Source: Amycolatopsis lurida
GTDB taxonomy: Bacteria > Actinomycetota > Actinomycetes > Mycobacteriales > Pseudonocardiaceae
Reading direction: 5' to 3'
NCBI RefSeq assembly: GCF_900105055.1
Contig: NZ_FNTA01000004.1
Coordinates: 3,875,501 to 3,939,500 of the forward strand
Length of the DNA stretch: 64,000 nucleotides
In this document: in pieces, positions 41,778 through 50,705 of the stretch
Numbering within the stretch: position 1 is the stretch's first letter
Layout of the letters: each line of letters begins with the position of its first letter
Made by a program: the position numbers and the translations under genes
The notes under the pieces: generated by a model
Database searches by the model: none
Told to the model about the DNA's origin: nothing
Seen by the model: the letters and a program-made list of their open reading frames with translations, nothing else

Positions 41778-42284
41778 TTACGGGTGACGCGGGGAAGGCG
41801 GCCAAGGTCCTTCGAGCAGCTCGGCCGACTCCTCGAGGATCGGCACTTCGCAAACGTCCCTCGGGGTGAGGTCGGTCGGGATCCAGCCGTCGAGCATCGC
41901 CGACCACCGCGCGATCCCGCGCAACGACGGCGGCGACCCGAGCAACTCGCCGACCTCGCTGACCAGTGCGCCGCCGGCCGTGGGCGAGAGGCGTCCTTCG
42001 ACCATCGCGGTGAGCCAGCCGCGGACCAGCAGCCAGCGGGCGGCCGTCGGATCGGCGGGCAGGTCGAGCCCGAGTTCGTCCACGACCTGGCCGAACGCCT
42101 TGTCGACGGCGGCTTCGGCGGAGGATTCGAGCCCGGCGAGCAAGGCGAGGGACGGGGTGTCGAGTCCGGCGACGATCGCGTCCAGCCCGGCCTCGACCAG
42201 ATGCGAGGTGCGGACGTCACGTCCGGCGAGCCTGCCGATGGCCAGCTCGCGCAGCGCGCCGCGACACTCGTCGATTTCCGTCAC
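41778..42284 (-). CDS. Alpha-helical protein of unknown function
   Basis: The 168-residue protein is almost all helical and acidic (ECRGALRELAIGRLAGR, HLVEAGLDAIVAGLDTPSLALLAGLE, GWLTAMVEGRLSP). There is no membrane segment. The repeated Leu/Ala helices with AGLE and GWLTAM phrases resemble small helical adaptor proteins common in actinomycetes, but I cannot name a family. The GTG at 42284 lacks a clear Shine-Dalgarno. Confidence 0.55.
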   Translation of the reverse strand: MTEIDECRGALRELAIGRLAGRDVRTSHLVEAGLDAIVAGLDTPSLALLAGLESSAEAAVDKAFGQVVDELGLDLPADPTAARWLLVRGWLTAMVEGRLSPTAGGALVSEVGELLGSPPSLRGIARWSAMLDGWIPTDLTPRDVCEVPILEESAELLEGPWPPSPRHP

Positions 42285-42494
42285 CCGGTACTTCCCACGT
42301 CCGCCACCGTACCGGCGGGACCGCTCGATCGCCGCTGACCAGCCGGAAGAGCATCACCCCGGCGGGTCCGCGCCGTCGCCTCCGGACGGTGCTGGACCTG
42401 CACCGAAACGGACGCAAGAATGGGAAAGACCAATATCAACCACCCGTCCGGGTCATGCGACACTGGCTGCCCACACCCGGCGGCAGGGGGCTAG

Positions 42495-43598
42495 ATGAGC
42501 TGGCAAGACGAGCTTCGGCAGCTGGATGTCGAGCTGGCCTCGGGTCGTATCGGGCACGCGGAGCACCGCAAAAGACGGGACGAACTGCTCGCCGAAGCCT
42601 CCGGCGGGGCGATGCCGTCGCCGGTCGCGTCGCCGTTGAGCCGTCCAAGCGCGCCGTGGCACAGCGCCAACCCGGCCATGCGGCAGGTCGAGCTGCCCAC
42701 CGTCACGCTTCCGCCCGTGCCACCGCCGACCGCCGAAGCCCCGAAGGCCAGGCACTCCGTGCCCCACCTCCCCGACCACAAGACCACCGCGCCGTCGCCC
42801 GCCGACATCAACCCGACGGTGTACCTGCGGGCCGAGCCGTCCCCGCCCCGGCGCGATCCGGGTACCCGGCAACTGCCCCGCGACCTGCCGCCGCTGGCCC
42901 CCGACGCCGCCGGTCCCCGGAACAGCGCTCCGGCCCCGGAGGACTACGCCGTCGTCGGCAAGAAGAAACCGACCTGGCTGTTCATCGCCGCCGCCGTGCT
43001 GGTCGTGCTCGGGCTGGTCATCGGCGGCACCCTGTGGCTCGGTACGGCGAGCGGTCCCGACCGGCAGTCGCCACCCGCCATCGCGCAGGCACCGGACGCC
43101 GTCGGCGGGCCGGGCACCGGCCAGCCCGCTCCGGAGCCCACGCTCGAGGACCGCGTTCCGGCGTTGCCCGGCTCGCCGCTCCCCGAGAACTCCACGGTTT
43201 CGCTCGACAAAGGGGTGGAGCTGAAGCTCTTCCCGAAGGAGTCCGCGCAGATCTTCGCCCAGCACGGTGTCACCAGCGTCGTCTTCCGTGGCTCCAGCGA
43301 CGGCGACACCGGCTATCTCGCGTACGCCATCCCCACTCGATCGGACGAAGACGCGAAGGCCGTCGTCGCCTACCTGATGCAGGCTTCCCAGGCGGGCGGA
43401 TTCGCACTGCGGGCCGACGACCCCGAGACCGTCACCGGACGCGATGGGGCACGCCGCATGGACGGCACGTGGTACACCTCGGGCGAGGTCGCCGTCGTGC
43501 TGTGGGCGTCGCAGCCGTTCGCCCTGGACAAGAACAAGCTCCGCACCAGCCTCGACAAGGCACGCGCCACCTTCAAGGAAGCGCTGCCGCCGAGCTGA
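42495..43598 (+). CDS. Single-pass membrane protein with SHOCT-like N-terminus (paralogue 1)
   Basis: The 367-residue protein begins SWQDELRQLDVELASGRIGHAEHRKRRDELLAEA, a short helical module resembling SHOCT. A Pro-rich linker, one membrane helix (about 158-180) and a secreted C-terminal domain (about 225-367) follow, with GVTSVVFRGSSDGDTGYLAYAIP. The architecture and first 30 residues match the gene at 48342, so the two are paralogues flanking the glycan locus. A GGGGG run lies six bases before the ATG. The function is unknown; the secreted domain looks like a compact alpha/beta sensor. Confidence 0.65.
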   Translation: MSWQDELRQLDVELASGRIGHAEHRKRRDELLAEASGGAMPSPVASPLSRPSAPWHSANPAMRQVELPTVTLPPVPPPTAEAPKARHSVPHLPDHKTTAPSPADINPTVYLRAEPSPPRRDPGTRQLPRDLPPLAPDAAGPRNSAPAPEDYAVVGKKKPTWLFIAAAVLVVLGLVIGGTLWLGTASGPDRQSPPAIAQAPDAVGGPGTGQPAPEPTLEDRVPALPGSPLPENSTVSLDKGVELKLFPKESAQIFAQHGVTSVVFRGSSDGDTGYLAYAIPTRSDEDAKAVVAYLMQASQAGGFALRADDPETVTGRDGARRMDGTWYTSGEVAVVLWASQPFALDKNKLRTSLDKARATFKEALPPS

Positions 43599-46500
43599 TC
43601 AGGCCTGACCGCCCAGCGCGAGGACGTCGGCGAGGGTCCGCCGGGCCAGTTCCGCGCCGAACCGGTTCTCCACCACGGTCTTGCCCTCCTCGGACAGGCG
43701 AATCCACAGCTTGTCGTCCTCGAGCAGGGTGACGATCCGGTCGGCCAGTTCCTCGGCCGTCTCCCCGAGCAGAACGTCCTGACCGTGCGTGAGGTGCATG
43801 CCCTCGGCGGCGAGTGAAGTCGCCACGACGGGCACGCCGTAGCCGAGGCTCTCGCCGAGCTTCCCCTTCACGCCCGCCCCGAACCGCAGCGGCGCGACGA
43901 CCACCCGCGCGGTCTGGTAGACCTCGTCGAGGTCCGGCACCCATCCCCGTACGACGACGCCGTCGCGTTCGAGCTCGAGCACCGCGGAGGGCGGGTTGCT
44001 GCCGACGATCTGCACGACCGCGTCGGGCCTGCGCTCGCGTACGAGCGGCATGATCTCGGTGGCGAGCCAGTGTGCGGCGTCCTGATTCGGCACGTGATCG
44101 AAGCCGCCGACGAAGACGATCCCGTCGCGACCGTCGGGAACCGACGCGGCGCCGTCGGCGTAGTGCACGTTCGACAGCACCTCGACCCTGGCCGACGGGA
44201 CGAGTTCCCGCAGGAGCTCCCGTTCGACGTCGGACACGACGAAGGTGACGTCGGCGAGCTTGGTCAGGCCGAGTTCCGACTCGCGCAGCACTTCCGCGCG
44301 CCGGCGCAAGGTCACCTCTTCGCTCGTGTCGCCGAGTTGCGCGACCAGATCGGCCTGCCGGGTGAGCCGGACGAAGTGGAGATCGACGGTGTCGTAGGCG
44401 ATGAGGCAGTTCGGCGCGTGCTGGCGGACCTGCTCGATCCACTGCCAGGCGACATGTGGCCGCGACAGCACGGCCAGCCGCAGGTCGGGGCCGGCGTCGC
44501 GCAGGAACTCCTGCTGCTCGTCCAGGCCGTTGATCACGGTGACGCCCATGCGGTACAGCCGGCTCGCGTACGGCTCCGGCACCGCGTTGTTGAACGGCAT
44601 GAAGACGACGCGATGTCCCAGCCCGACGAACAGCTCGAGGATCCTGGCCATCCGCACCGACCCGGAATCCTTGTCCGGCGTGGGGACCTGGTGGTCGATC
44701 ACGAGCACGGTGCCACCGCGATGGCCGTCCTCGGTGCGCTGCCGTGCCGACCACAACGCGCGCGCACTGGCCGACGGGAGGTGGTCGCGCAGCTGGACGC
44801 TCCACTTGTCCACGAACACGCTGCGATTCAGTTCCTGGTGCCGCTTGACCCCGGCGGAGAGGTCCGTTCCGTTCGAGACGCCCTCGTGGTGGACGATCAC
44901 GGACGACGGCTGCACCATCGTCCGGAACCCGGCCGCCCGCACGGCGAACGCGAGGTCGGTGTCCTCGTAATAGGCGGGTGAGAACCGCGTGTCGAACCCG
45001 CCGATCCGCTCGAACAGCTGACGGCGGACCAGCACCGCGGCCCCGGAGCAGTAATCGACGTCACGCAGTGCCTGGAACCAGGGCAGGTCGGGGTTCTGCA
45101 GCCTGCCGTAGTTCCAGCCGGAGCCGTCGGCCCAGATGATCCCGCCGCATTCCTGCAGCCTGCCGTCCGGGTAGACCAGCTTCGAGCCGACGAGCCCGAC
45201 GTCCGGCCGGGTCTCGACGACGTCGACCAGTTCGTCCAGCCAGCCGGGCCGGACCTCGGTGTCGTTGTTGAGGAACATGACGAAGTCGCCGCGCGCGTGT
45301 CCGGCGCCGAGATTGCACGCGCCGACGAAGCCGAGGTTCCGTGGCGCCCGCACAAGCCGGATCCCGGCGCACTGGGCGACCCGGTCCGCGGAGTCGTCGC
45401 GCGACGCGTCGTCGACCACGATGACCTCGAACGGGGTGGTGGGCAGGTGACGCTGGATCGAGTCGAGGCAGGCACGCGTGTAGGACCAGTTGCCGTAGAC
45501 CGGAATGACGACACTGACGATCGGCTCGTCGCTGGTGGTGACCGCGACCGGGCCGGGTACGGCCGCCACGCTCGGGTCCGCTCCCGTGGGACGGCCGAGC
45601 GCCGTCTCGTAGAAGTCACGCAGGCGGGTGCCCCGGGGAGCGAACTTCTCGATCGCGCCGCGGTACGTGCCGAGCACGCGCTGGACGAGCGCGGACTGCT
45701 CGGCGCGCAGCTGGGAGTTCTCGGCGGCGAGGCGGCCGACCGTCTCGCTCAGCTGGACGTTGTTCCGGCCGAGCCACTGCAGCCGGTCGCGGTCGTTGGC
45801 CGCCTTCCGCTGCAGCAGGGCGAGTTCGTTCGCGGCCCGGCGGTGTGCGGCGCGGGCGCTCTCGGCCCGGGCGGCCGCCTGGTCGCGTTCCTCCACCGCA
45901 CGCCGTTCGGCGGCCGTGATCTCCGCGATTTCGCCCGCCTGCCGGGCGGCCTGTTCGCCTGCCCGGAGCAGCCCCTCCTCGGCACGGTCCAGTGCGACAC
46001 GCGCCCGCTCTGCCTCGGCCGCGTGCGTCTCCGCTTCGGCGTTGGCCTTGGCGACCAGCTTCAGACGCGGGTCCACCAGCATGGAAGCGGTCGGCAGGGT
46101 GATCGGCGTCGAGGACGCGACCGCGATGAAGTACGTGTGCGGCGCACCGGCGGCGACCCGCCACTCGTCGCCGTCGCCCTGCTCGAGCCGGAACAGCTCG
46201 GCCGCCGAGGTTCCGCCGTCGTGGATCAGCGAACCGACCGCGACGTTCTGCCGCAACAGGGCGACGTGCTCGAAGCTCTTCTCCATCAACGTCCGGAACG
46301 CCGACTCGGTCAGCTCGTGGACGTGGAATGGGTTCTGGTTCCCGTGGTCGCCGCTGTACACGGCGATATCCGGGGTGCTGCACAGGAAGATCCCGCCCGG
46401 CGCGAGGCGGGCGCGGACGAGGGCCATCATCGCGTCCTGCGCCTCGACGTGCTCGATCGCCTCGAAACAGGTGATCAGTTCGAACGGCTCCGTGCCCGCG

Positions 46501-46802
46501 AGCGCCTCCGGGTCGGTGATCGAACCGACCTCGAAGGTGACCTCCGGATAGCGGGCGCGAGCGTGGTCCACGGTGACCGGGTCGATCTCCAGCCCGACCA
46601 CCTCGGCCGCGGACCCGGCGAGCAGGGCGCTGCCGTAGCCTTCGCCGCTGGCGAGGTCGAGCACCCGTTTCCCGGCGGCGAACCGGGTGGCGAACGCGTA
46701 GCGGTGATAGTGCTCGTAGATCACCTGGACGTCGTCGGCCCACGGCACGCACCGCTCGCCGGTCCACTCGATCAACCGCTCGCCAGGAGTCCCCTTGCCC
46801 AT
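43599..46802 (-). CDS. Three-domain methyltransferase / GT2 / GT4-type glycosyltransferase
   Basis: The 1067-residue protein has an N-terminal SAM methyltransferase (about 10-230; LDLASGEGYGSALLA is the SAM-binding loop) and a coiled coil (about 250-385). A GT2 domain follows (about 425-660: VSVVIPVYGNWSYTRACLDS, EVIVVDDASRDDSA, FLNNDTEVRPGWLDELV), then a GT4-like domain (about 700-1060: FVGGFDHVPNQDAAHW, PLRFGAGVKGKLGESLGYGVPVV). Such fusions build cell-surface polysaccharides, the methyltransferase probably capping or modifying chain ends. TAGTCT seven bases before the ATG suggests a leaderless mRNA. It is divergent from the SGNH gene, sharing its promoter region. Confidence 0.88.
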   Translation of the reverse strand: MGKGTPGERLIEWTGERCVPWADDVQVIYEHYHRYAFATRFAAGKRVLDLASGEGYGSALLAGSAAEVVGLEIDPVTVDHARARYPEVTFEVGSITDPEALAGTEPFELITCFEAIEHVEAQDAMMALVRARLAPGGIFLCSTPDIAVYSGDHGNQNPFHVHELTESAFRTLMEKSFEHVALLRQNVAVGSLIHDGGTSAAELFRLEQGDGDEWRVAAGAPHTYFIAVASSTPITLPTASMLVDPRLKLVAKANAEAETHAAEAERARVALDRAEEGLLRAGEQAARQAGEIAEITAAERRAVEERDQAAARAESARAAHRRAANELALLQRKAANDRDRLQWLGRNNVQLSETVGRLAAENSQLRAEQSALVQRVLGTYRGAIEKFAPRGTRLRDFYETALGRPTGADPSVAAVPGPVAVTTSDEPIVSVVIPVYGNWSYTRACLDSIQRHLPTTPFEVIVVDDASRDDSADRVAQCAGIRLVRAPRNLGFVGACNLGAGHARGDFVMFLNNDTEVRPGWLDELVDVVETRPDVGLVGSKLVYPDGRLQECGGIIWADGSGWNYGRLQNPDLPWFQALRDVDYCSGAAVLVRRQLFERIGGFDTRFSPAYYEDTDLAFAVRAAGFRTMVQPSSVIVHHEGVSNGTDLSAGVKRHQELNRSVFVDKWSVQLRDHLPSASARALWSARQRTEDGHRGGTVLVIDHQVPTPDKDSGSVRMARILELFVGLGHRVVFMPFNNAVPEPYASRLYRMGVTVINGLDEQQEFLRDAGPDLRLAVLSRPHVAWQWIEQVRQHAPNCLIAYDTVDLHFVRLTRQADLVAQLGDTSEEVTLRRRAEVLRESELGLTKLADVTFVVSDVERELLRELVPSARVEVLSNVHYADGAASVPDGRDGIVFVGGFDHVPNQDAAHWLATEIMPLVRERRPDAVVQIVGSNPPSAVLELERDGVVVRGWVPDLDEVYQTARVVVAPLRFGAGVKGKLGESLGYGVPVVATSLAAEGMHLTHGQDVLLGETAEELADRIVTLLEDDKLWIRLSEEGKTVVENRFGAELARRTLADVLALGGQA

Positions 46803-46881
46803 GACGAGGAGACTATCCGCCAGGGAGACCGGTCTTCACGTTCGCCTCCGGAGGCGGGCACGCCCCGCTACGATCGCGGGT

Positions 46882-48180
46882 GTGTTCGTCACTCCCCCAC
46901 CGACGTCGTCCGGGCCGACAGAGCTGCTCAAGACACCGGAATCGTGGTTGCCGAACGAGCACAGCCTTTACCGGCCACGGCACAGCAGCCGGCAGCGGAC
47001 GGCGCTGACCTGCGCGCTCGCCTTCTTCTTCGTCCCTGTGTTCTTGCTCGTCGTCGGCGTCCGGACCGAGCCGTTCGAAAACCGCCCGCTGCGTGAATTC
47101 CCCGGTTTCGGGGACGGTTGGAGCTTCTTCACCGGGCTGTCCGGCTGGGCGACCGACCACCTCCCGTTACGCCAGGCCGGGGTGAACGCGGCGGACGGCA
47201 TCAGTACCGGCGTCTTCGGCGACCCGCCCGGCGCCGCGGCCGGTGCGCAGGACAGCACGGCGGGGACCCCGAGCACGGGGCGCGTGCCGAAGGGACCGCA
47301 GGCCTACCCCCAGGTCATCGTCGGCAAGGACGGCTGGTTGTACTTCGGGGAGGACATGCACACCCGGTGCGAGCCGGTGATGGACCTCGACCGGGTGATC
47401 GCGTTGTTGAACCGGCTACGTCAAGCGGTCGAGGCGTCGGGACGCCGGTTCGAACTCGTCTTCGCGCCCGACAAGTCCACCATGAAGCCGGCGCAGCTGC
47501 CGGACCAGTACGCCGGTCATGACTGCGCGCCCCCGCGGACGGCCGAGTTCTGGGGCAAGGTGCCCGCCGCGACCAGGGCGATCGACCTGCGTGGCGCGCT
47601 CGCCGACACCGAGCGGCGCCTTGGCCGGTCGGTGTACGTCCCGAACGACACCCACTGGACGTTCGAAGCCGGGCTCACCATGACTTACGCGCTCGCGCAG
47701 GCGATCACGCCCGGGGTCACCGCGACCTGGGAGGCGAAGGAGAGCGGTATCCGGTCGTGGCCTGCCGACCTCGAGCGGCTGCTGGGGCGGCCGGTGGACC
47801 GCACCCTGCGGGCCTTCGCGCTGGCTCCGGACGGCGGTGCCGATCGGACGCGGTACCTCGCCAGCGACTTCAAGACCCCGCTGCGGCTGACCCAGCCCGA
47901 CACTCCCCGCGGCACTCTCACGCCCAATATGGCGGTGGTCGCCGACTCGTTCAGCCAGTTCGCCAGCCCGTTCCTCGCCGCCACCTGCAGGGATCTGACG
48001 ATCGTCCACACCGACACGGTGGCCGCGGGTGACGACGGGACGCTGAAGGGTCTGTTCGAGGACCGCGACGTCGTCGTGTTCGAGTTCGTGGAGCGCAATG
48101 TGGTCGGCGGGTCGTCGGGGCTCCTGCGCGATGAGGCCATCGACCGGCTCGCCAGGGTCCTCGCGCAAATACCGAGGTAA
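46882..48180 (+). CDS. AlgJ/AlgX-like SGNH-hydrolase membrane protein, putative glycan O-acetyltransferase
   Basis: The 432-residue protein has a basic N-terminus, one membrane helix (about 45-65) and an extracellular SGNH-fold domain (about 80-430). The motif NDTHWTFEAGL, with Asp-x-His-Trp, and VADSFSQFASPF, with the nucleophile Ser, match the AlgX/AlgJ family that O-acetylates alginate and other exopolysaccharides. VGKDGWLYFGED is also a family block. The GTG at 46882 has TACGAT seven bases upstream. It is divergent from the methyltransferase/GT protein, so the pair probably makes and acetylates a surface glycan. Confidence 0.8.
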   Translation: MFVTPPPTSSGPTELLKTPESWLPNEHSLYRPRHSSRQRTALTCALAFFFVPVFLLVVGVRTEPFENRPLREFPGFGDGWSFFTGLSGWATDHLPLRQAGVNAADGISTGVFGDPPGAAAGAQDSTAGTPSTGRVPKGPQAYPQVIVGKDGWLYFGEDMHTRCEPVMDLDRVIALLNRLRQAVEASGRRFELVFAPDKSTMKPAQLPDQYAGHDCAPPRTAEFWGKVPAATRAIDLRGALADTERRLGRSVYVPNDTHWTFEAGLTMTYALAQAITPGVTATWEAKESGIRSWPADLERLLGRPVDRTLRAFALAPDGGADRTRYLASDFKTPLRLTQPDTPRGTLTPNMAVVADSFSQFASPFLAATCRDLTIVHTDTVAAGDDGTLKGLFEDRDVVVFEFVERNVVGGSSGLLRDEAIDRLARVLAQIPR

Positions 48181-48341
48181 GCCGACGACGGGCGGGATCG
48201 GTCGCCCGAATATTACGACTGGGTGGTAGGCCGCGACGCCCGGCCGCCTCCCGTGCACAATGTGCCCGGTGCGGTCATGGAGGCCGCGACGACAAAGATC
48301 CTTCGTCGCTCGGGGACGACTGATCCATAAGGGGGTACGGG

Positions 48342-49580
48342 GTGACCTGGCAGGAAGAGCTGCGCAGGCTCGACGAGGAACTCGCGGCCGGGAAGCTCAC
48401 GGCCGACGATTACCGCACTCGGCGTGACCAGGTGCTCTCGCAGGCCGTGTCCTTTGAGCACCCCCAGGCTCCCCAGGCACCTCAGGTGCCGGGAGCGAAC
48501 CCCGCCGAGACGCAGATCATCCAGCCGGTCGCGCCGCCGGGGCAGCCCCCACAGCCCTCGGCCGACGCGACCCAGGTGGTGTCGCCGTCCGACACCGGCG
48601 CCGCCGAACGCACCCAGGTCGTCCCGCCATGGCAGCCCCAGCAACAGCCGCCGCAGCAGCACCCCGGTTCGCCCGCGGGCGGGTTCCAGCAGCCGTACCC
48701 GCAGCGCCCCGGTGAGCACTCGCCGAGCGGCGGGTTCGCCCAGCCCGCGCCGCCGCAGCCGCAGCAACAGCAACAGCATGGCGGCTGGAATACGCCGGAG
48801 GACCAGAGCCCGCCTTGGGGCGGTTCGGAGTTCCCGCCGCTGGCGCCGTCCGGCAACGACACGAGCTGGGTCAGCCAGGGACCGGAGTCGTTCCAGATCA
48901 AGCCGTCGTCCGGCGGCAAGCGCAAGATCGTCATCGCCGCGATCGCCGTCGTGGTGCTGGCCGGTGTCGGCGTCGGCGCGTGGGCACTTCTCTCGAGCAC
49001 CGTCGGTGACAACCCCACCGCGCAGCAGACCTCGAGTCAGCAGCAGCCTCCGCCCGCGCCGAGCACGACGCCGCTCCCCGAACCACCGGTGGCCAAGCCC
49101 GAGCCGTCGGCCAACGACGCGGCGCTGACCAACCTCCCCGGCTCGCCTCGCGCCGGTGGCGGCACCTTCGACATCGCCAAGCTGAAGTCGGCCAAGTTCC
49201 TGCCGGAGCCGATGATCGCGCAGATCGAGCGCGCCAAAATGACCGAATGTCTGCTCAAGACCAACACCGACGGCGAGGTCACGCTCAGCCTGATCGCCCT
49301 CGACTTCCCGGACGCGCAAGGCACCTCGAAGGTCGCGCAGGAGTACGGGAACGCGCAGCTGGAGGGCGGTCTCACCGCCAAGCGCGACCTCGCGATGCGC
49401 GGGGTACCGGTCTTCGTCGGGAACTCACCCGACTCGACCGTCTATCGCGCCGTGTACGTCCTTTACACCCGGGTGATCGTCGTCGAGGCCTTCGGACCCG
49501 AGGCGCAGGCCGAGCAGGCGTTCCGGTCGTTGCTCAACTCGCAGGTCCAGAAGGCACCGCCGACCGAACGCAACAACTGA
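48342..49580 (+). CDS. Single-pass membrane protein with SHOCT-like N-terminus (paralogue 2)
   Basis: The 412-residue protein begins TWQEELRRLDEELAAGKLTADDYRTRRDQVL, closely like the protein at 42495. A Gln/Pro-rich linker of about 150 residues follows, then a membrane helix (about 203-225), a Thr/Pro linker and a secreted domain (about 265-412) with MTECLLKTNTDGEVTLSLIALDF. GTG start at 48342. The long Q/P linker suggests that the outer domain stands off the membrane. No function is known. Confidence 0.65.
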   Translation: MTWQEELRRLDEELAAGKLTADDYRTRRDQVLSQAVSFEHPQAPQAPQVPGANPAETQIIQPVAPPGQPPQPSADATQVVSPSDTGAAERTQVVPPWQPQQQPPQQHPGSPAGGFQQPYPQRPGEHSPSGGFAQPAPPQPQQQQQHGGWNTPEDQSPPWGGSEFPPLAPSGNDTSWVSQGPESFQIKPSSGGKRKIVIAAIAVVVLAGVGVGAWALLSSTVGDNPTAQQTSSQQQPPPAPSTTPLPEPPVAKPEPSANDAALTNLPGSPRAGGGTFDIAKLKSAKFLPEPMIAQIERAKMTECLLKTNTDGEVTLSLIALDFPDAQGTSKVAQEYGNAQLEGGLTAKRDLAMRGVPVFVGNSPDSTVYRAVYVLYTRVIVVEAFGPEAQAEQAFRSLLNSQVQKAPPTERNN

Positions 49581-49598
49581 CTGAGACGTCCGGGCAAA

Positions 49599-49690
49599 AC
49601 CCGGTGCGCGCCTTCGTCAAGTGCTGGGCGGTGTCCCGGAAGTCGTATGACGACCTGAAAGCCGCCGTCAGCTGGAGGTGCGCACCGGGT
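49599..49690 (+). other. Candidate structured RNA: 11-bp inverted repeat closing a 70-base loop
   Basis: ACCCGGTGCGC (49599-49609) and GCGCACCGGGT (49680-49690) are perfect complements. Inside, GTCGTATGACGAC and GGGCGGT/GCCGCC-type pieces allow further stems. No protein is encoded there. It lies in the 373-base gap after paralogue 2. Confidence 0.4.
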
Positions 49691-49764
49691 CTTCGCGCGT
49701 CGCACGTGAGCGGCCACTTTCACCATGGCCTCTTCCAGCCCGGCGACGCTGGTTCCAGTACTTC

Positions 49765-49821
49765 ATGTGGACGCAGCACCGGGATCTGCCGGAGGTGAAG
49801 ATCCCGGTGCTGTGTCCACAT
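49765..49821. terminator. 23-bp hairpin in the 49581-49953 gap
   Basis: Arms 49765-49787 and 49799-49821 pair at 22 of 23 positions around an 11-base loop (core AGCACCGGGATCT). It is one of the strongest stems in the window and lies 184 bases after the upstream gene. Confidence 0.75.
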
Positions 49822-49953
49822 CTGGCTGCGGAAGGTCTCGAGCGGTTAATCCATCCGAGTGAGACGGGCCGTGTCGGTGAACGTCCTCCACCTCTGATGC
49901 GCCTTAAGGGCAGAGCATCGGAGCGTTCGGATGCCGGACGAGGAGGAGCCGTC

Positions 49954-50034
49954 ATGGCCTGGGAAATAGCCCTGGTCGCCGTGCTGGCCGTCGTGTTCGT
50001 CGTGCGGCTGGCGCTTCAGCTGAAGCGCGGCTGA
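49954..50034 (+). CDS. 26-residue single-helix membrane peptide
   Basis: The ATG at 49954 has an excellent ribosome-binding site (GAGGAGGAG, about 6-9 bases upstream). The peptide is MAWEIALVAVLAVVFVVRLA followed by LQLKRG: one membrane helix with a basic end, typical of small membrane regulators. It ends two bases before the stop of the convergent response-regulator gene. It is too short for most gene callers. Nothing is known of its function. Confidence 0.6.
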   Translation: MAWEIALVAVLAVVFVVRLALQLKRG

Positions 50035-50036
50035 CC

Positions 50037-50705
50037 TCAGGAGCGGCGGGGACTGACCAGGCCTGATTCATAGGCGAGCACCACCAGCTGCGCCCGGTCC
50101 CGCGCCCCGATCTTGGTCATGATGCGGCTGACGTGCGTGCGCGCGGTCGCCGTCGAGATCACCAGATGCGCGGCGATCTCGTCGTTCGACATCCCGCCGG
50201 CGACCAGGCCGAGGACCTCGCGTTCGCGGTCGGTGATCTCGCGGACGGCGCTCACGTCGATCCGGCGGTTCTCCGGCCGGTCGACGAACTCCGCGATCAG
50301 CCGCCTGGTCACGGTCGGCGCCAGCAGGGCCTCGCCCGCGGCGACCACCTTCAGCGCCCGCAGCAGTTCCACCGGATCGGTGTCCTTCAGCAGGAACCCG
50401 CTCGCGCCGGCACGCAACGCCTCGTAAACGTACTCGTCGACGTCGAACGTGGTCAGGACCAGGACTTTCACCCCGGCCAGCTCGGGATTCGCGGTGATCC
50501 GCCGCGTCGCTTCGAGCCCGTCGACGCCGGGCATCCGGACGTCCATCACGACGATGTCCGGCCGGTGTTCGACGGCGGCCGCGACGGCCTGCTCGCCGTC
50601 ACCCGCCTCGGCCAAGACCTCGAACCCGTCCTCGGTCTCCAGCAAGACCCGGAAACCGGCGCGGACCAGCACCTGGTCGTCGGCGAGAACCACCCGGATC
50701 GTCAT
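50037..50705 (-). CDS. NarL/LuxR family response regulator
   Basis: The 222-residue protein has a receiver domain with Asp55 in PDIVVMDVRMPGVDGLEA, conserved Thr and Lys (LTTFDVDEYV, FLLKDTDPVELL), and a LuxR-type helix-turn-helix (about 155-218: EITDREREVLGLVAGGMSNDE, then AAHLVISTATARTHVSRIM). The ATG overlaps the kinase's stop (ATGA), so it is coupled to and phosphorylated by it. Confidence 0.94.
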   Translation of the reverse strand: MTIRVVLADDQVLVRAGFRVLLETEDGFEVLAEAGDGEQAVAAAVEHRPDIVVMDVRMPGVDGLEATRRITANPELAGVKVLVLTTFDVDEYVYEALRAGASGFLLKDTDPVELLRALKVVAAGEALLAPTVTRRLIAEFVDRPENRRIDVSAVREITDREREVLGLVAGGMSNDEIAAHLVISTATARTHVSRIMTKIGARDRAQLVVLAYESGLVSPRRS

